This document shows, in pieces, positions 35,401-45,280 of a DNA stretch of 64,000 nt (position 1 is the stretch's first letter; every line of letters begins with the position of its first letter). The notes beneath the pieces were generated by a model. That model was not told the DNA's origin. It was given only the letters and a program-made list of their open reading frames with translations, and did no database searches. The translations under genes were made by a program, and so were the position numbers. The DNA is from Haberlea rhodopensis (lineage: Eukaryota > Streptophyta > Magnoliopsida > Lamiales > Gesneriaceae), in assembly GCA_907163345.1 (NCBI GenBank), contig CAJQUN010000003.1, positions 8,474,821 to 8,538,820 of the forward strand, written 5' to 3'.

Positions 35401-38258
35401 GTTGGAAGTGTCCGAGTCCAAGTCCAAGTAATATAGCTTCTCATTCTTAACACCATAACCAATCGTTTGCCGAGTCTGAATGTCCTTACATACACAATGA
35501 TCAGGCCAAAAAATAACAACACAAGATAAAGTATGAGTGATCTGAGAGGCTGACAAAAAGTTATAATTTAATGAGGGAACAACTAACAGAGAATCAAGAT
35601 GTAAAGTATTAGTAAGAAGTGATGACCCTTCCCCAACAACTGGGGTGGTATTACCGTTGTCTGTAGAGACACAATTTTGGGAGGATTGGGTAATATTTGT
35701 GACTTGTCTAACATCAAATGACATATGATCAGTAGCACCAGAATCAATTATCCATGCACTATGTAAAACAGGTGTAGAAGCGGTAATGCTGATGATTTGG
35801 GAGTGACATCGTCTTTCTTTGTTTAAACAACTGTTGTAGTGGAAGATCGCTTGGAATTCCAATGTCGTGTTGGGTCCCACCAATATGGATATCCAATGAG
35901 TTCATAGCAACGACTATGTGAAGGACCCGTTTGATTACAATGAGTGCATTTGTATGTAGGCTTGTCGGAACTGTTGGAATTCTTTTGATTTGTGGTTTTG
36001 GGCCGGGCTTGGGATGGCTGATTGGGTCGATGGCGGGAACCATATCAAAAGCTTCATGTTTCTCAATTTCCTCAATCAAAGTAGTAGATTGTATGGTCTC
36101 ACGACGGATTAAGGAATAACATTCTTCTAGACTTAGAAGTGACTCACGACGTAATATTTCACGTCGAAGTTGATCAAAACTTTTATCCAATCCAGCAAGA
36201 AATATGTGTACTCGGGTTCGCTCAATGGACTGTCGGTATGCTGTAATATCATCAGGATCCTTCATGACCACTTTATCACGGTGATCGAGTTCCTGAAATA
36301 TTTTTGTTAGCTCCTCATAGTGAACTGAGAGTGATTTGACCCCCTGTTTGGCTGAGAATGCTTTCGGACGCAAAGAGTAGACATGCATCTTATCAGTACC
36401 ATCATAAAATGCTTTGGATAAAGCACTCCATATTTCACGGGCAGTGGGTATATGAAGATAGCGCTTCATGATGTTATGAGTCATGGACATCAGAAGCCAG
36501 CGTTTCACTTTCTGATTTTCAGCATACCATTTTTCATATTCCTTATCCGACACAGCATGAGGAGTAGATTTGCCCACGATGTATGAGAGTTTTTATCGTT
36601 CTGCAATATGCATCTCCGTCAATTGAGACCACACATCGTAATTTGTTTCGGTAAGTTGAATGCATGCATTGAATGCACACTCAGACTGAACAAAAATTGG
36701 AAAAGTTTTGGTTCCAGATGAGTCAATGTGGTCACTCATATCTTTTTTTTTTTCCTTTTGTTTTGTACTTTGTTTTTTTTTTTTTTTTTTTAAATAGGTT
36801 AACAAAACACGTAAGTTGACAAACACAGGAAACTCAAAACCAAATTTGATGCAGCGGCGTGGCGCATGTGCGCATTTGCTACAGTTTGGGAGCGGGTTGG
36901 CGGCGGGTGTGGGAGAGCGTCGGCGAGTGGCTCGAACAAGATTTTTCACAGCAGCGCAGGAGAGGGCGGCGGCTGGAGCGGGTTAAACGCAGATGAGGAT
37001 TGACGACGGCATGGGTACCATTGTGGATTGAAGGTTATGCGCGGACGATCTATGGTTGGAGGCGGCTGGAGCGGTAGCCTGCTAATAGGGTTTGTTGGTA
37101 GGTTTCGCACGGTGGTGCGGGTGGTGATAGCTGCGGCAGCACACAAATATGGTTTGTGTTTGAAAAGAAACTTGAACAGATTCAAATAATGCAATTTGGG
37201 TTTTTTTTTGTTTTTTTTCTTTTGCAATTCTGAAAACGTTCAAGTAATAGAAACTTGGATTTTTTTTTTTAATGAACTGGTGTTTGAAATATTGGGAAAT
37301 AATATGCAAGAACCGATTATTAGCTCTGGTACCATAAAAACTAATATGATGAACTAGATTTTTGTTATTCATATTTTGTTGATGGATTACGGGGTATAAA
37401 TAGAGTTTGAAACCCAATCAGAAATCCCTAGCAATCTGCCTATATAATCCCTAAGATTTGTACAATCTTTTATCTAAGAAAATAATATCAAACTATCTTT
37501 TACAAAATTGTTGATAATCTCAACAGCTTTGCCTGTTATAAAATTATACAGAGTCCATGATCCCCATAAATCAATCAATAATATTTCACTTAGATTTAAA
37601 AAAGATCATCAAACAAAAAAAAAACATCAATTAAGAAAGCAAAAATGCAAAGCACGCTAGTAATATGTATAAGTTCAATTAAAAAAAAATGCAAAAACAA
37701 TGAAGAGGGAGGATCCAAGAAATTGGGGAGGGGAGGCGAAGCATAAGGGGAAAGCTAGTTGAGGGGGATTAACTTATTCGAGGGTGAATTGGTGATGTTT
37801 AGAAAAAATTACACCAAAATTTCGAAATTAAATTCGGAGGTCGCCATTTGCAGGAACTTTTCTGCCAAAGAACACCAATAGAAAACCGGTGATGTCAAGG
37901 ATATGCAAATGTATACAGCAAATTAAATGATTTCCTAACAGTAAATCAACCTGATTATGAATCATTAAACTGAAATCTCAAAATAATTCTCGACAACCCG
38001 GCCGACATTCATCAAGAAAGCAAACACGCGAAAAACACTAGAAATGTAACAAAATCGAATCCAATGAAAGGGCCACAATCAAGAATCAAGAATGAATACA
38101 CCAATGAAAGCCCTCAATTTAAGAATCGACAAAAAAACACACTAACCAGGACGCTTGGAAAGAGAAGAGTGCGACCGATCACAAAAGAACCGAAGAAGAT
38201 GAATAATACTAACTTTAGAAGGTCGATTAACTACTGTCTGAGCGATGAGGAAAAGCAT
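23935..38258 (-). CDS. AFG1/LACE1-type mitochondrial AAA+ ATPase, 14 exons
   Basis: Family role: AFG1-like ATPases are mitochondrial P-loop ATPases linked to turnover or quality control of inner-membrane proteins. Exons (minus): 38258-38147, 32328-32192, 32097-31958, 31202-31060, 29880-29801, 29142-28885, 28224-28114, 28004-27882, 27280-27159, 27072-27003, 26472-26380, 24801-24674, 24270-24129, 24030-23935. They sum to 1755 nt, all phases agree, and there is no internal stop (584 aa). Exon 1 is Arg/Ser-rich with few acidic residues, like a mitochondrial presequence. Walker A is GNVGSGKT (about residues 173-180), Walker B LCFDEIQ (284-290), and VATSNRAP with Asn319 fits sensor 1. Family blocks PVMFGR, VPESCNGVARF and DELYNHH follow. 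Introns after exons 5, 8 and 12 begin with GC. Intron 1 holds Copia G, intron 4 element H, intron 11 a LINE. The exon 1 assignment rests on phase, splice sites and composition rather than on conserved sequence. Confidence 0.92.
25225..26290 (+). mobile_element. LINE 3' fragment in intron 11 of the ATPase gene
   Basis: Plus-strand pieces of a non-LTR retrotransposon: FNKALLGKWEWEI near 25257 (end of RT), SYSVRSAYDLFQEE near 25617, IWNTFAPNKVGAFALRMIKD near 25690 and CDLCPAEEESTEHLIFPC near 25827 (zf-RVT domain). An A-rich run near 26272 may be the tail. It lies opposite in direction to the host gene. Stops and a frameshift near 25800 show it is dead. The edges are approximate. Confidence 0.72.
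29412..29467. repeat. (AC)n/(AT)n microsatellite
   Basis: A short AC run followed by about 24 AT repeats in intron 5 of the ATPase gene. It is likely polymorphic in length. Confidence 0.9.
29919..30868 (+). mobile_element. mini LTR element H in intron 4 of the ATPase gene
   Basis: Related LTRs at 29919-30113 (195 bp) and 30688-30868 (181 bp) start TGTC and end TTGACA. A primer-binding site TGGTATTAGAGCC follows at 30114-30126, and a tract TTGAGGGGGGG precedes the right LTR. The interior (574 bp) has no gag or pol. A 146-codon open frame at 30202-30642 has low-complexity, Phe-rich composition and no domain that I recognise, so I treat it as chance. The 950-bp size fits a terminal-repeat element in miniature or a deletion derivative. 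I did not find a clean target duplication (ACGAG left, GAGTG right). It is oriented against the host gene and ends only 38 bp from exon 5. Confidence 0.82.
32573..32756 (-). repeat. 3' LTR of Copia G
   Basis: 184 bp, nearly identical over most of its length to 37335-37525; the differences are small indels and a few substitutions. Confidence 0.88.
32764..34300 (-). pseudogene. reverse transcriptase and RNase H of Copia G
   Basis: Right to left: the RT start (broken, WELVDRPT-like and YGIDYTETFAP-like pieces near 34180-34020), KVCKLKKSLYGLKQSPRAWF from about 33865, the catalytic box YVDD in ALIVYVDDMIVTCND (about 33735-33690), EFEMKDLG, then RNase H: YQRLVGRLMYLAHTRPDLAY near 33430, RILRYLKSALGKRILFSKN, DADWAEA near 33215, ARSSAEAEYRGMALGI near 33115, LYCDNKATYDRAHNP near 32990, and ADILTKG to LDKLGMRDIYVP near 32770. 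The YVDD box is intact but the frame is cut by stops and shifts. Confidence 0.82.
34331..35883 (-). pseudogene. protease and integrase of Copia G, integrase catalytic Glu region deleted
   Basis: Protease: AWIIDSGATDHMS near 35745 with the catalytic DSG intact. A stop and frameshift near 35370 separate it from a 332-codon frame holding the integrase: HSDVWGHSKVPTLGSHWFV (about 35190), FIDDCTRMTW, VLQSDNGGEY near 35000, then TPQQNGVA followed directly by YVYIPKHKRHKLVPRALKC. In relatives some 60 residues starting with the catalytic Glu lie between these two blocks, so the DDE triad is incomplete. The tail continues into the linker before RT. Confidence 0.8.
35759..36949 (-). pseudogene. gag of Copia G
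   Basis: A start near 36739 (MSDHIDSSGTKTFPIF) and the N-terminal gag domain (LTETNYDVWSQLTEMHIAER) end in a stop at 36593. The frame then continues at 36577 through the gag core: TAREIWSALSKAFYDGTD, VHYEELTKIFQELDHRD, FLAGLDKSFDQLRREILRRE, LSLEECYSLIRRE. The zinc-knuckle region near 35930 is frame-scrambled. The TAA stop at 36593-36595 is the main lesion in gag. Confidence 0.78.
37335..37525 (-). repeat. 5' LTR of Copia G
   Basis: 191 bp, with the primer-binding site on its left (minus-strand downstream) side and the GCTTT flank on its right. Confidence 0.88.
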
Positions 38259-38561
38259 TTTGAGATTTTTATCGGCTAAATTTTCATCCCTTCCCTCTGC
38301 AATCTTCAGCTCTCTATTCTATTCCATAGTTGATTGAGATTAATGAGAAACGGTAATTAATAATATGAACAATTATTTGTTCAAAAAATATATATATATG
38401 AACAATTAATTGGGCAATCATACACAAAAGCTGTACTAACCGAAAAATCAAATAACATATAAGTACATACATAAATAAAAAATAAATTAATAACGTTATC
38501 ACTTCAAAAAGAGTTAATGTTTATGTAAATATATTCTACCTAAATCTTTACCATATATATA
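38259..38561 (-). promoter_or_regulatory. 5' UTR and proximal promoter region of the ATPase gene
   Basis: About 300 bp lie between the exon 1 start codon at 38258 and the edge of element I. The sequence is AT-rich with a short ATATATATA run. No TATA box could be placed with confidence. Any promoter parts farther out have been displaced by the 6.7-kb element I. Confidence 0.4.
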
Positions 38562-39296
38562 TGATGTGGTAGGGGAATTAGACCACATCGAGTAAAATGG
38601 TTGCCGAGCAGGAAAACGTCCGAACAGGAAAATACCCGAAGAAGTCGATACTCTGCTCGGTCTCACGTGGTCAAACAACGGCATTAGACCCGGTCATAGC
38701 GGCTAGTCAAGCGGATTTCCCGGAAATGTTTTAAGTAGAAATGCCCTAAATAAATGAATTATTATGGGAAGGAATTAATGGGTAATTAGTGGAAGAAATT
38801 GGATGAATTAGTGGCTTAAATGTAGGGTGAGGGAGGATCACGGGGACCCATTCTTCCTGAATTCTCGGATATAACACTGATGGGCATGATCATGGGCTAT
38901 AGACGTGCGAATTCCATTGGAGTGGGGGAGACATAAAAGGAGACTTTTGGCTCTCACAGAGAAAGCTCTCGGCTCCACTAGGAAGGAGGGGAAATGTTCC
39001 CTTTCATAGGGATTTTTGGCTTCATTCTTGGCTTAATTAAGGGGTTAATCTTGTATTAAGAGAGGAGGGCCGATGGTGCAGAAGAGGACTTTTCGACATT
39101 TCATTTTTGGTTTCATTTCTTGTACAAAAACATTTTCTACAATATAGTGAAGATTTTGAAACTGGACTAGGTCCCGTGGTTTTTCCATTCGTTTTGGGGG
39201 GTTTTTCACGTAAAAAATCATGATGTCCTATTTATTTTTTTTATCGCACTTTCTCTACCGCATATAGAAAATTTGGGATAACATCATTGGCGCCGT
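38562..39296 (+). repeat. 5' LTR of element I
   Basis: 735 bp, followed directly by the primer-binding site. A TATA-like ACATAAAAGGAG lies near 38931. The transcript start would be expected shortly after it. Confidence 0.9.
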
Positions 39297-40455
39297 CTGT
39301 TGGAACATCGAGCAAAGGCGTTGAATAGAAAGAATTAACTAGATCAGTCGAGGAAGAGCTGGTTGTGTTTTTTGGAACCAGTCCTTTGTTTAACAAAGAG
39401 TTCTTGAAGATCAAGACATATGTTCTTAAAGTCATCATACACTGATGGTTGTAAGAAAAAGGTGAGAAAATCTAGCAGAAGAGCCACCCGCTCAATTGAA
39501 CCCTCCAATTCCTTTCAAAAGAACCTGTGTACGCAAAGTCCACGTCGGGCAATGGTAGGTTGGGCATCTCAGGGGAATCTGATGCTTACTCAAATGATGG
39601 AAATAGATATACACTCACATGGTTTCGGCATGCCGACGCCGCACCGAAAAAAGAAGAAACGAAAGATGAATTTGGAGGACTTAGCGGGCAAGAAAATCAA
39701 GAAGTAATGAAAGTGGCATGCCTAAGGGAATCAAGATTTTTGAGATTTGGTGGTGTGAAGAGTTTTGTGAATCTGGAACGAAGAAGATAGACATCACTTG
39801 AGAATTTTATTCTCCACGGCACGTGATGGGTGAAAAGCAAGAAGAATTTTAAAACTTTTAAAAACCTTGGCACATTGAAGACTTCACGGCATTTGACGAG
39901 ATTCATTCGTAAAGCATTTCGAACTTTATTAATTTTCCAGATGTAGTAGACGTGGACTCGGGAACGTTTGAGATCTCAATTCATGTGATGGAGAATTTGT
40001 ACATTAAGTCGGCAAGAATGGATCCAATCCACACAGAAGCATATAAACCAGCATTCAGGTTCAATATCTTTCCCCTTTTGTGAAAATATTTTTGCAGGCT
40101 AGTGGTGCCGTTTCCGCTTGTGAGATGGAAGTATAGAAGCTGGGATGCAGAAAATTGCACCCCCACTATCCCAGCATCGAAATGTGCAAATCAAAGCTTA
40201 ATTATAGCCACCTTACTGGAATCTTGGATCTCCAGCATCTCACGAAGCAAATGATATCTAGCTGCACCAAAATAAATGGTGATAAATTCTTATCCCATAC
40301 TTACGTTTGCTCATTGTTTATGTATGCCATGTGTGTATTATCATTGATTTGAAGTTATCACATTTACTCACAACAGAAATTGAGCCAAGTGGATTTTTTA
40401 GATTGGGCTCCTCGATCATCGATTTCTTGAATTAGGATGAGCTTCTCACATCTCG
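39297..40455 (+). other. leader and non-coding interior of element I
   Basis: Short frames only, including a Lys/Arg-rich one at 39420-39707. No gag, protease or RT motif was found in any frame. Confidence 0.55.
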
Positions 40456-40560
40456 ATAACTTTTATGTGTGAAAACGGTATAGGAAAACATGTACTTCGG
40501 GCAGTATTCCTAGATCTTGAGCCAACTGTTATTGATAAGATGCACATTGGTGTATATCGT
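40456..40560 (+). pseudogene. captured alpha-tubulin gene fragment in element I
   Basis: In one frame from about 40471, [18 protein letters not shown] and TVIDKMHIGVYR follow each other. Alpha-tubulins have a very conserved stretch here ([20 protein letters not shown], then R-TGTYR). The match covers about 35 residues with substitutions expected of decay. The flanking sequence shows no further convincing tubulin, and a stop follows shortly after. It lies inside the LTR pair and in the direction of element transcription. Confidence 0.72.
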
Positions 40561-42200
40561 TTAATCATTGTCCGGCTAATCTACGAGACTATGGGATCAA
40601 GATAAGTGTTATGATTTCCTTGTCATTGCCATTGAAATATTAGAGCAAGCTTTCTATATTTTCTCCTTGACTCATTATGCAACACTCAATGATACTGGTT
40701 CAAAAAGTTAAATTGATTTCATTAAGGGAGAAGATTACGTTTTCTTATTCATGAGACAGATTATGAAGTATGGTTTTGAGACTCCCAAACTCCCAAGATT
40801 CTTCCCCATTGAATGATTACACATTATGAGATCTTATTGCCTTCTTGTATCAAATTTGTCATCCACTCAAATTCGTGGATGGTGATTTATGGTTAACAAC
40901 CTGGGGTGGATCATTTCGGAGTTCGATCATCTTTTATCTAAATACATCAAGTTGGGGAGCTAATCTACCCCATAAACATGAAGATAAATAGTTTTTGGTC
41001 CAAAATTCCCAATATGCAAATTCCACTATCCTGATTTTATTTTGGGGCAATCTGCACCAAATTCTGTTAGAAATCTAAATCATATTTCCTTATATATTGA
41101 GTTCTTATACTGAAGTGGTGAAAGGATGACTGCAATTCAATTCTTTACTGTTATAGTTGATTCATTATGAATCTATGGAATTGCACATGGACAACAACTA
41201 TCAACCAGTTTCTAGAATTGTAAATTTGGAAGCAAAATTTGATGTTGTTGGGTAAGAATTCGGATCATGTGAACATCTAAAAGTCCAAGTATTTATATGA
41301 TTGGTTTGTTTGTGGACTCCGACAGAAGCATTTGTTCCTCCTGCTGAGGCAAGTCGAGGTCATGAAATAATTGCAGCTTGTTGATTCTCATGATCTGTGG
41401 ATGTTAAAAAAGCATTTTAGAGGGGTCTTTTGTCTTATGATCGATGGTTGCATTGTTATGGGGATTGCTTACTGGGATTTGATCAATCCCTTGCCAATAT
41501 TACTGAGTCTTCTACCTCTGCTGCCTTCTATATGTTTGATGAATCGTTGGGTTAGCATTGCTCTTACCAGCGCTGCTGATCTCATTACAGTCACAAAACC
41601 ATGACGCTTATCATACTCATCACCCCGAGGAACATGAGTGATTTCTAGAAGAGATCAAGTTTTCGGACAAGGGAGAAGTCGAAAGTGTGTAAACAGTGAC
41701 GTATGAAGCAATATGAGATTTGGTAAAGTTGGCAAAACTCTTGACCATCGATTTGCATCCTCATTTTGAAGCCACTGATGGACACCAAATCCAATTCTTT
41801 CACCAAGAATTCCAGCCAATCTTAAGCACGATTCGTACAAGTATTCCCCATGATGAATCCCTAGACTCAACCCAAAAATATATATCTCAGGAATTCTTTG
41901 AAAATCAAAGCAATTCTTTACATGCAATTTTTCATCATCGAATGAACCCAGAGTCAGTAATCTCAAATGGATAGGCAACATTGTGAAGAAAAATTAGTTT
42001 GAGCAGTGGAGCTAATGAAGCCAGTAGCTTGTATTGCGTCTGAAGCTGAGCTACCTAAGTTGCTAATGCCACCCCGGCCTTGGTCACTGGTTCAACCACT
42101 CACTAGCTTGATCTCTACATCCGTGACTTAATTTAAGGTCATCTCATCTATGATTTTAATTTCTTAAACAAATATTTTTGTGTTGTGCTATTTTATTATT
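40561..42200 (+). other. non-coding interior of element I
   Basis: No recognisable protein domain in six frames. The reading frames at 41371-41604 and, on the other strand, at 41655-41981 are short and look random. Confidence 0.5.
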
Positions 42201-42209
42201 TCAGGATAA

Positions 42210-42472
42210 AGATCAAAAGCTCGGGCGTGCAATCTAGCAGTAAGACCCTATATATTGAGTTCGGGCGTGCAATCTTGCTGTAAGACCCTATATATTGAGT
42301 TCGGGCGTGCAATCTTGCTGTAAGGCCCATTATATTGAGCTCGGGCGTGCAACTAGCAATAAGACCCTATTATCTATAAGCTCGGGAGATTCGAGCATGT
42401 TTGTTAATACTCGGGATGTTCGAGTGCGTTCTATTATTGGTGCTCGGGATGTTCGAGTGCGTTTTATTATTG
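42210..42472 (+). repeat. short degenerate repeats built on a CTCGGG core
   Basis: Four copies of a roughly 40-bp unit with GGGCGTGCAATCT and TAAGACCCTAT, then three shorter copies with CTCGGGATGTTCGAG. It leads directly into the 108-bp array. Confidence 0.75.
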
Positions 42473-43500
42473 TGCTCGGGGTTGCGAGCTTATTTTATTT
42501 ATTGTCCGTTGTTGGCGGGTTAAATACATGATCGGTATGTTTGGTATGTATTTGAACCTAAAACGTGACTAAGTGATTCATGCTCGGGGTTGCGAGCTTA
42601 TTTTATTTATTGTCCGTTGTTGGCGGGTTAAATACATGATCGGGATGTTTGGTATGTATTTTAACCTAAAACGGGACTAAGTGATTCATGCTCGGGGTTG
42701 CGAGCTTATTTTATTTATTGTCCGTTGTTGGCGGGTTAAATACATGATCGGGATGTTTGGTATGTATTTGAACCTAAAACGTGACTAAGTGATTCATGCT
42801 CGGGGTTGCGAGCTTATTTTATTTATTGTCCGTTGTTGGCGGGTTAAATACATGATCGGGATGTTTGGTATGTATTTGAACCTAAAACGGGACTAAGTGA
42901 TTCATGCTCGGGGTTGCGAGCTTATTTTATTTATTGTCCGTTGTTGGCGGGTTAAATACATGATCGGGATGTTTGGTATGTATTTGAACCTAAAACGTGA
43001 CTAAGTGATTCATGCTCGGGGTTGCGAGCTTATTTTATTTATTGTCCGTTGTTGGCGGGTTAAATACATGATCGGGATGTTTGGTATGTATTTGAACCTA
43101 AAACGTGACTAAGTGATTCATGCTCGGGGTTGCGAGCTTATTTTATTTATTGTCCGTTGTTGGCGGGTTAAATACATGATCGGGATGTTTGGTATGTATT
43201 AAACCTAAAACGGGACTAAGTGATTCATGCTCGGGGTTGCGAGCTTATTTTATTTATTGTCCGTTGTTGGCGGGTTAAATATATGATCGAGATGTTTGGT
43301 ATGTATTTGAACCTAAAACGTGACTAAGTGATTCATGCTCGGGGTTGCGAGCTTATTTTATTTATTGTCCGTTGTTGGCGGGTTAAATACATGATCGGGA
43401 TGTTTGGTATGTATTTGAACCTAAAACGTGACTAAGTGATTCATGCTCGGGGGTGCGAGCTTGTTCGGTTTACTCGTGGGATCGGGATGTTTGGTCCACG
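42473..43500 (+). repeat. 108-bp tandem array in element I
   Basis: Nine units start at 42473, 42581, 42689, 42797, 42905, 43013, 43121, 43228 and 43336, each 108 bp except one of 107. A degenerate partial copy starts at 43444. Each unit starts TGCTCGGGGTTGCGAGC and ends AAGTGATTCA. Units are almost identical. One site alternates between AAACGTGAC and AAACGGGAC among the early units, which hints at amplification of pairs. Confidence 0.95.
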
Positions 43501-43528
43501 TTTAAACTTAAAATTATCAATGTTATTA

Positions 43529-43912
43529 TGCTAGAGATGTTTTCCCTGGAGCCCGATTTATTTTATCTACTCGGGATATTTTCTTGGAGCTCAGTTATAT
43601 TTATCTGCTAGGGATGTTTTCCCTGGAGCCCGATTTATTTTATCTGCTCGGGATATTTTCTTGGAGCTCAGTTATATTTATCTGCTAGGGATGTTTTCCC
43701 TGGAGCCCGATTTATTTTATCTGCTCGGGATATTTTCTTGGAGCTCAGTTATATTTATCTGCTAGGGATGTTTTCCCTGGAGCCCGATTTATTTTATCTG
43801 CTCGGGATATTTTCTTGGAGCTCAGTTATATTTATCTGCTAGGGATGTTTTCCCTGGAGCCCGATTTATTTATCTGCTCGGGATATTTTCTTGGAGCTCA
43901 GTTATATTTATC
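43529..43912 (+). repeat. 77-bp tandem array in element I
   Basis: Five units start at 43529, 43606, 43683, 43760 and 43837 (77 bp each, last 76). Each is a dimer of two related halves of about 38 bp, one with CTAGGGATGTTTTCCCTGG and one with CTCGGGATATTTTCTTGG. Looser copies of the same half-unit continue to about 44360. Confidence 0.93.
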
Positions 43913-44507
43913 TGATCGGGATGGTTCCTTCGAGCCCGATCATATTTATCTGCTCGGGATATTTCTCTCGAGCCCGATCATATCTATCTGCTCCGGATGT
44001 TCGAGTACGTTATATTGTTGATCGTGATGTTTTCCCTGGAGCTCGGTTATATTTCTTTGCTCAGGATGTTTCCCATTGAGCTTGATTATATTTATTTGAT
44101 CGGATGCTTGCTATTTCTGGAATTCAGACGAGCTATACTCGCTCGTGATATTTATTATTTCAGACGAGCTTTATTTGCTCGGGATGGATTCTTTATCGAT
44201 GTTTCAGAAGTTCTGGATGGTTATTCAATGAGCTCGAATGTATTGTTTTTTGTACCCAGGACGAGCTTTATTTGCTCTGAATATTTCTTATACTGGAGTT
44301 CGACTTATTTTATTGGCTCGTGATAACTATTATATCTCGAAATTAGTTGAGCTTTATTTGCTCGGGGTGTTTTTTATTGGATAGATTCAACTCTCAAAAT
44401 TCATAAAATTCCGAAAAATACATCAAAACGACAACTGTGATTTTACCCGATGTATATAAACCAAGATCTCGACTTCGCTCATCTTGCTTTACTTGAGGGG
44501 GGTGATG

Positions 44508-45230
44508 TGATGTGGTAGGGGAATTAGACCACATCGGGTAAAATGGTTGCCGAGCAGGAAAACGTCCGAACAGGAAAATACCCGAAGAAGTCGATACTCT
44601 GCTCGGTCTCACGTGGTCAAACAACGGCATTAGACCCGGTCATAGCGGCTAGTCAAGCGGATTTCCCGGAAATGTTTTAAGTAGAAATGCCCTAAATAAA
44701 TGAATTATTATGGGAAGGAATTAATGGGTAATTAGTGGAAGAAAGTGGATGAATTAGTGGCTTAAATGTAGGGTGAGGGAGGATCACGGGGACCCATTCT
44801 TCCTGAATTCTCGGATCTAACACTGATGGGCATGATCATGGGCTATAGACGTGCGAATTCCATTGGAGTGGGGGAGACATAAAAGGAGACTTTTGGCTCT
44901 CACAGAGAAAGCTCTCGGCTCCACTAGGAAGGGGGGGAAATGTTCCCTTTCATAGGGATTTTTGGCTTCATTCTTGGCTTAATTAAGGGGTTAATCTTGT
45001 ATTAAGAGAGGAGGGCCGATGGTGCAGAAGAGGACTTTTCGACATTTCATTTTTGGTTTCATTTCTTGTACAAAAACATTTTCTACAATATAGTGAAGAT
45101 TTTGAAACTGGACTAGGTCCCGTGGTTTTTCCCTTCGTTTTGGGGGGTTTTCCACGTAAAAATTCATGATGTCCTATTTATTTTCTTTATCGCACTTTCT
45201 CTACCGCATATAGAAAATTTGGGATAACAT

Positions 45231-45232
<2 letters not shown>
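44508..45232 (+). repeat. 3' LTR of element I
   Basis: 725 bp, ending AACATCA at the AT microsatellite. Confidence 0.9.

Positions 45233-45278
<46 letters not shown>
45233..45278. repeat. (AT)n microsatellite
   Basis: An uninterrupted AT run of about 46 bp. The same kind of sequence, much shorter, lies on the other side of element I, so the element inserted into it. Confidence 0.92.

Positions 45279-45280
<2 letters not shown>

Larger units (their letters stand above)
32573..37525 (-). mobile_element. Copia LTR retrotransposon G in intron 1 of the ATPase gene
   Basis: LTRs at 32573-32756 and 37335-37525 start TAAAAACTAATATGAT and end ATCTCAACA on the plus strand. The flanks GCTTG (32568-32572) and GCTTT (37526-37530) match at four of five bases. 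The minus-strand primer-binding site TGGTACCAGAGC abuts the right LTR (37323-37334), and the purine tract TTGAGGGGGAG abuts the left LTR (32757-32767). Same strand as the host gene. It carries gag, protease, integrase, RT and RNase H remnants. It enlarges an intron of about 0.87 kb to 5.8 kb. Confidence 0.9.
38562..45232 (+). mobile_element. non-autonomous gypsy-type LTR element I (6.7 kb)
   Basis: Near-identical LTRs at 38562-39296 (735 bp) and 44508-45232 (725 bp) have inverted ends TGATGT and ACATCA. The primer-binding site TTGGCGCCGTCTGTTGG (39297-39313) is of the Tat/Athila-side gypsy type, not the Copia type. A purine tract TTGAGGGGGGTGA precedes the right LTR. ATATA lies at both outer edges, but in AT microsatellite context. 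The 5.2-kb interior has no recognisable gag or pol, so it depends on a partner. It contains an alpha-tubulin scrap (40456-40560) and two tandem arrays (42473-43500 and 43529-43912). By eye about ten differences separate the LTRs, so insertion is recent. Confidence 0.88.

Noticed and set aside
37690..37744. Alternative ATPase start codon at 37744 (MLRLPSPISW)
   Set aside because: No donor in the right phase follows it. The exon at 38258-38147 fits better.
39420..39707. Lys/Arg-rich 95-codon frame at the start of element I as a possible gag
   Set aside because: No zinc knuckle or gag core follows. Basic composition alone is not enough.
41371..41604. Frame with a CLM-G-V pattern that might be more alpha-tubulin
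   Set aside because: The match is too short and too weak compared with the 40456-40560 block.
42473..43500. Regular direct repeats resembling a CRISPR array
   Set aside because: The units are contiguous 108-bp copies with no unique spacers, inside a plant retroelement. It is an ordinary tandem array.
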